Notes under the pieces: model-generated
The model's database searches: none
Told to the model about the DNA's origin: nothing
What the model saw: only the letters and a program-made list of their open reading frames with translations
Shown here: piece by piece, positions 29,152-29,868 of the stretch
Layout of the letters: every line of letters starts with the position of its first letter
Position numbering within the stretch: the stretch's first letter is position 1
Made by a program: the position numbers and the translations under genes
Source of the DNA: DASXYG01 sp036502625
GTDB taxonomy: Bacteria; Actinomycetota; Actinomycetes; Streptosporangiales; Streptosporangiaceae
Assembly (NCBI GenBank): GCA_036502625.1
Contig: DASXYG010000078.1
Location: 1-29,868, forward strand
DNA: 29,868 nt
Direction of reading: 5' to 3'

Positions 29152-29868
29152 TCAGAGCCAGGTCACGAGGTCCGCGATGTCGACCAGCGGCAGGCCCCAG
29201 CGCAGGGCGGCTGCCTCCAGGTCGGCGGCGCCGGACATCGTGCCGTCCGGGTTCATGACCTCGCAGCAGACCCCCACCGGCGGGAGCCCGGCCGCCTGGC
29301 ACATCGCGACGGTGGCCTCGGTGTGGCCCTCGCGCTCGCCCAGGAGTCCGGGCCTGGCCCCGATGGGGACGACGTGGCCGGGCGCGTTGAAGTCGGACGG
29401 GCGCGCGTCCGGATCGGCCAGGCGGCGTACGGTCGCGGCGCGCTCCGCGGCCGACACGCCGGTTCCGGTGTCGGCGGCCAGGTCGACCGTCGTGTGGAAC
29501 GCGGTGCCCTGGCGGTCGCCCGCGCCGGGCATCCGGACGATCTCCAGCCGGTCGAGCACCTCATGGGCGGCGGGCGCGCACGGGTAGCCGCACACCTGGG
29601 TGAGCAGGAACGTGAACGCCGACGGCTTGATGCGCGCGCCCGCGAAGATGACGTCGCCCTCGGCCTCCCGGTCGGGGTCCCAGACCATGACGGCGCCGCC
29701 CGCCGCGAGCTGCGAGACGACCTTCTGCACGCCCGCGCTCCCCGAGACGTGGCCGGCCCACGGCAGCGCGCCCGCGACCTCGGCCAGTACGGTGCCGGCC
29801 CGCTCCGGCCACCGCTGGGCGATGCGGGCGACCAGGTCGGACTCCAGGTTGACCCGGTCGCCCTCGGT
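29152..29868 (-). CDS. ribB: riboflavin synthase C-terminus fused to 3,4-dihydroxy-2-butanone 4-phosphate synthase, 5' end outside window
   Basis: One stop-free frame from base 29868 to the stop at 29152. The first residues, EGDRVNLESDLVARIAQRW, match the C-terminal GDxVNLExDxxAK/R motif of riboflavin synthase (RibE). After a ~25-residue linker comes a full RibB domain: DPDREAEGDVIFA (catalytic Arg-Glu and Asp), GTAFHTTVDL, GTGVSAAERA, LADPDARPSDFNAPGHVVP, REGHTEATVAM and CEVMNPDGTM, with the metal-binding Glu and His retained. RibB makes the four-carbon precursor that lumazine synthase uses, and RibE makes riboflavin. An internal GTG at 29730 could start a separate RibB, but no stop separates the two parts and that GTG has no good ribosome site. 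Confidence 0.78.
   Translation of the reverse strand, partial: TEGDRVNLESDLVARIAQRWPERAGTVLAEVAGALPWAGHVSGSAGVQKVVSQLAAGGAVMVWDPDREAEGDVIFAGARIKPSAFTFLLTQVCGYPCAPAAHEVLDRLEIVRMPGAGDRQGTAFHTTVDLAADTGTGVSAAERAATVRRLADPDARPSDFNAPGHVVPIGARPGLLGEREGHTEATVAMCQAAGLPPVGVCCEVMNPDGTMSGAADLEAAALRWGLPLVDIADLVTWL

Overview
The window is high-GC actinobacterial DNA. GTG starts are common, genes often overlap by 4 nt (GTGA/ATGA), several starts look leaderless, and it carries MurR/RpiR, LCP, PspC, LtrA-like and MarR-like families in typical actinomycete form. A Streptosporangiales/Thermomonosporaceae-type host would fit, but I cannot assign a genus from sequence alone.

Positions 1 to about 12,610 look like an integrated, mobilizable element inserted next to a tRNA-Phe gene. 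From the right end inward it has a tyrosine recombinase (11554-12531, minus) beside the tRNA; a small gene behind it; a GNAT acetyltransferase; a PIN-like putative nuclease gene (9069-10295) lying between two ~110-bp hairpin-containing direct repeats; a small basic protein whose promoter is preceded by three 20-bp iterons; and a mobC-relaxase pair with a candidate RP4-type oriT just upstream. Further left is a cluster of four unknown small genes (one a resolvase-like domain protein) facing a divergent XRE regulator, then a PLP enzyme of the ACC deaminase/D-cysteine desulfhydrase family. At the left edge is an AAA ATPase followed by the start of a second gene; together they resemble the IetAS anti-phage system. 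No replication or conjugative pump gene is visible, so the element looks mobilizable rather than self-transmissible. Its left end is outside the window.

From 12,610 a tRNA cluster transcribed Glu-Asp-Phe (minus) begins core-like chromosome: a membrane metallophosphoesterase, a zincin metallopeptidase, an MFS exporter, a PspC protein, a Nudix-like hypothetical, an RHH/MazF toxin-antitoxin pair and an LtrA membrane protein.

A coherent catabolic locus spans 19,826-25,699: a MurR/RpiR repressor divergent from four co-directional genes encoding a D-glutamate-cyclase-domain protein (DUF4392), a SelA-like PLP enzyme, a NanT-like MFS symporter and an FGGY kinase. I know no described pathway with this exact set. 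It suggests import, phosphorylation and PLP-dependent elimination of an amino sugar acid or D-amino acid-like compound.

The right end holds an LCP ligase, a PrmC-like methyltransferase, a secreted RNase Sa-like protein, a membrane protein/winged-helix regulator pair under two identical 19-bp palindromes, and a reading frame that fuses a riboflavin synthase C-terminus to DHBP synthase (RibB).
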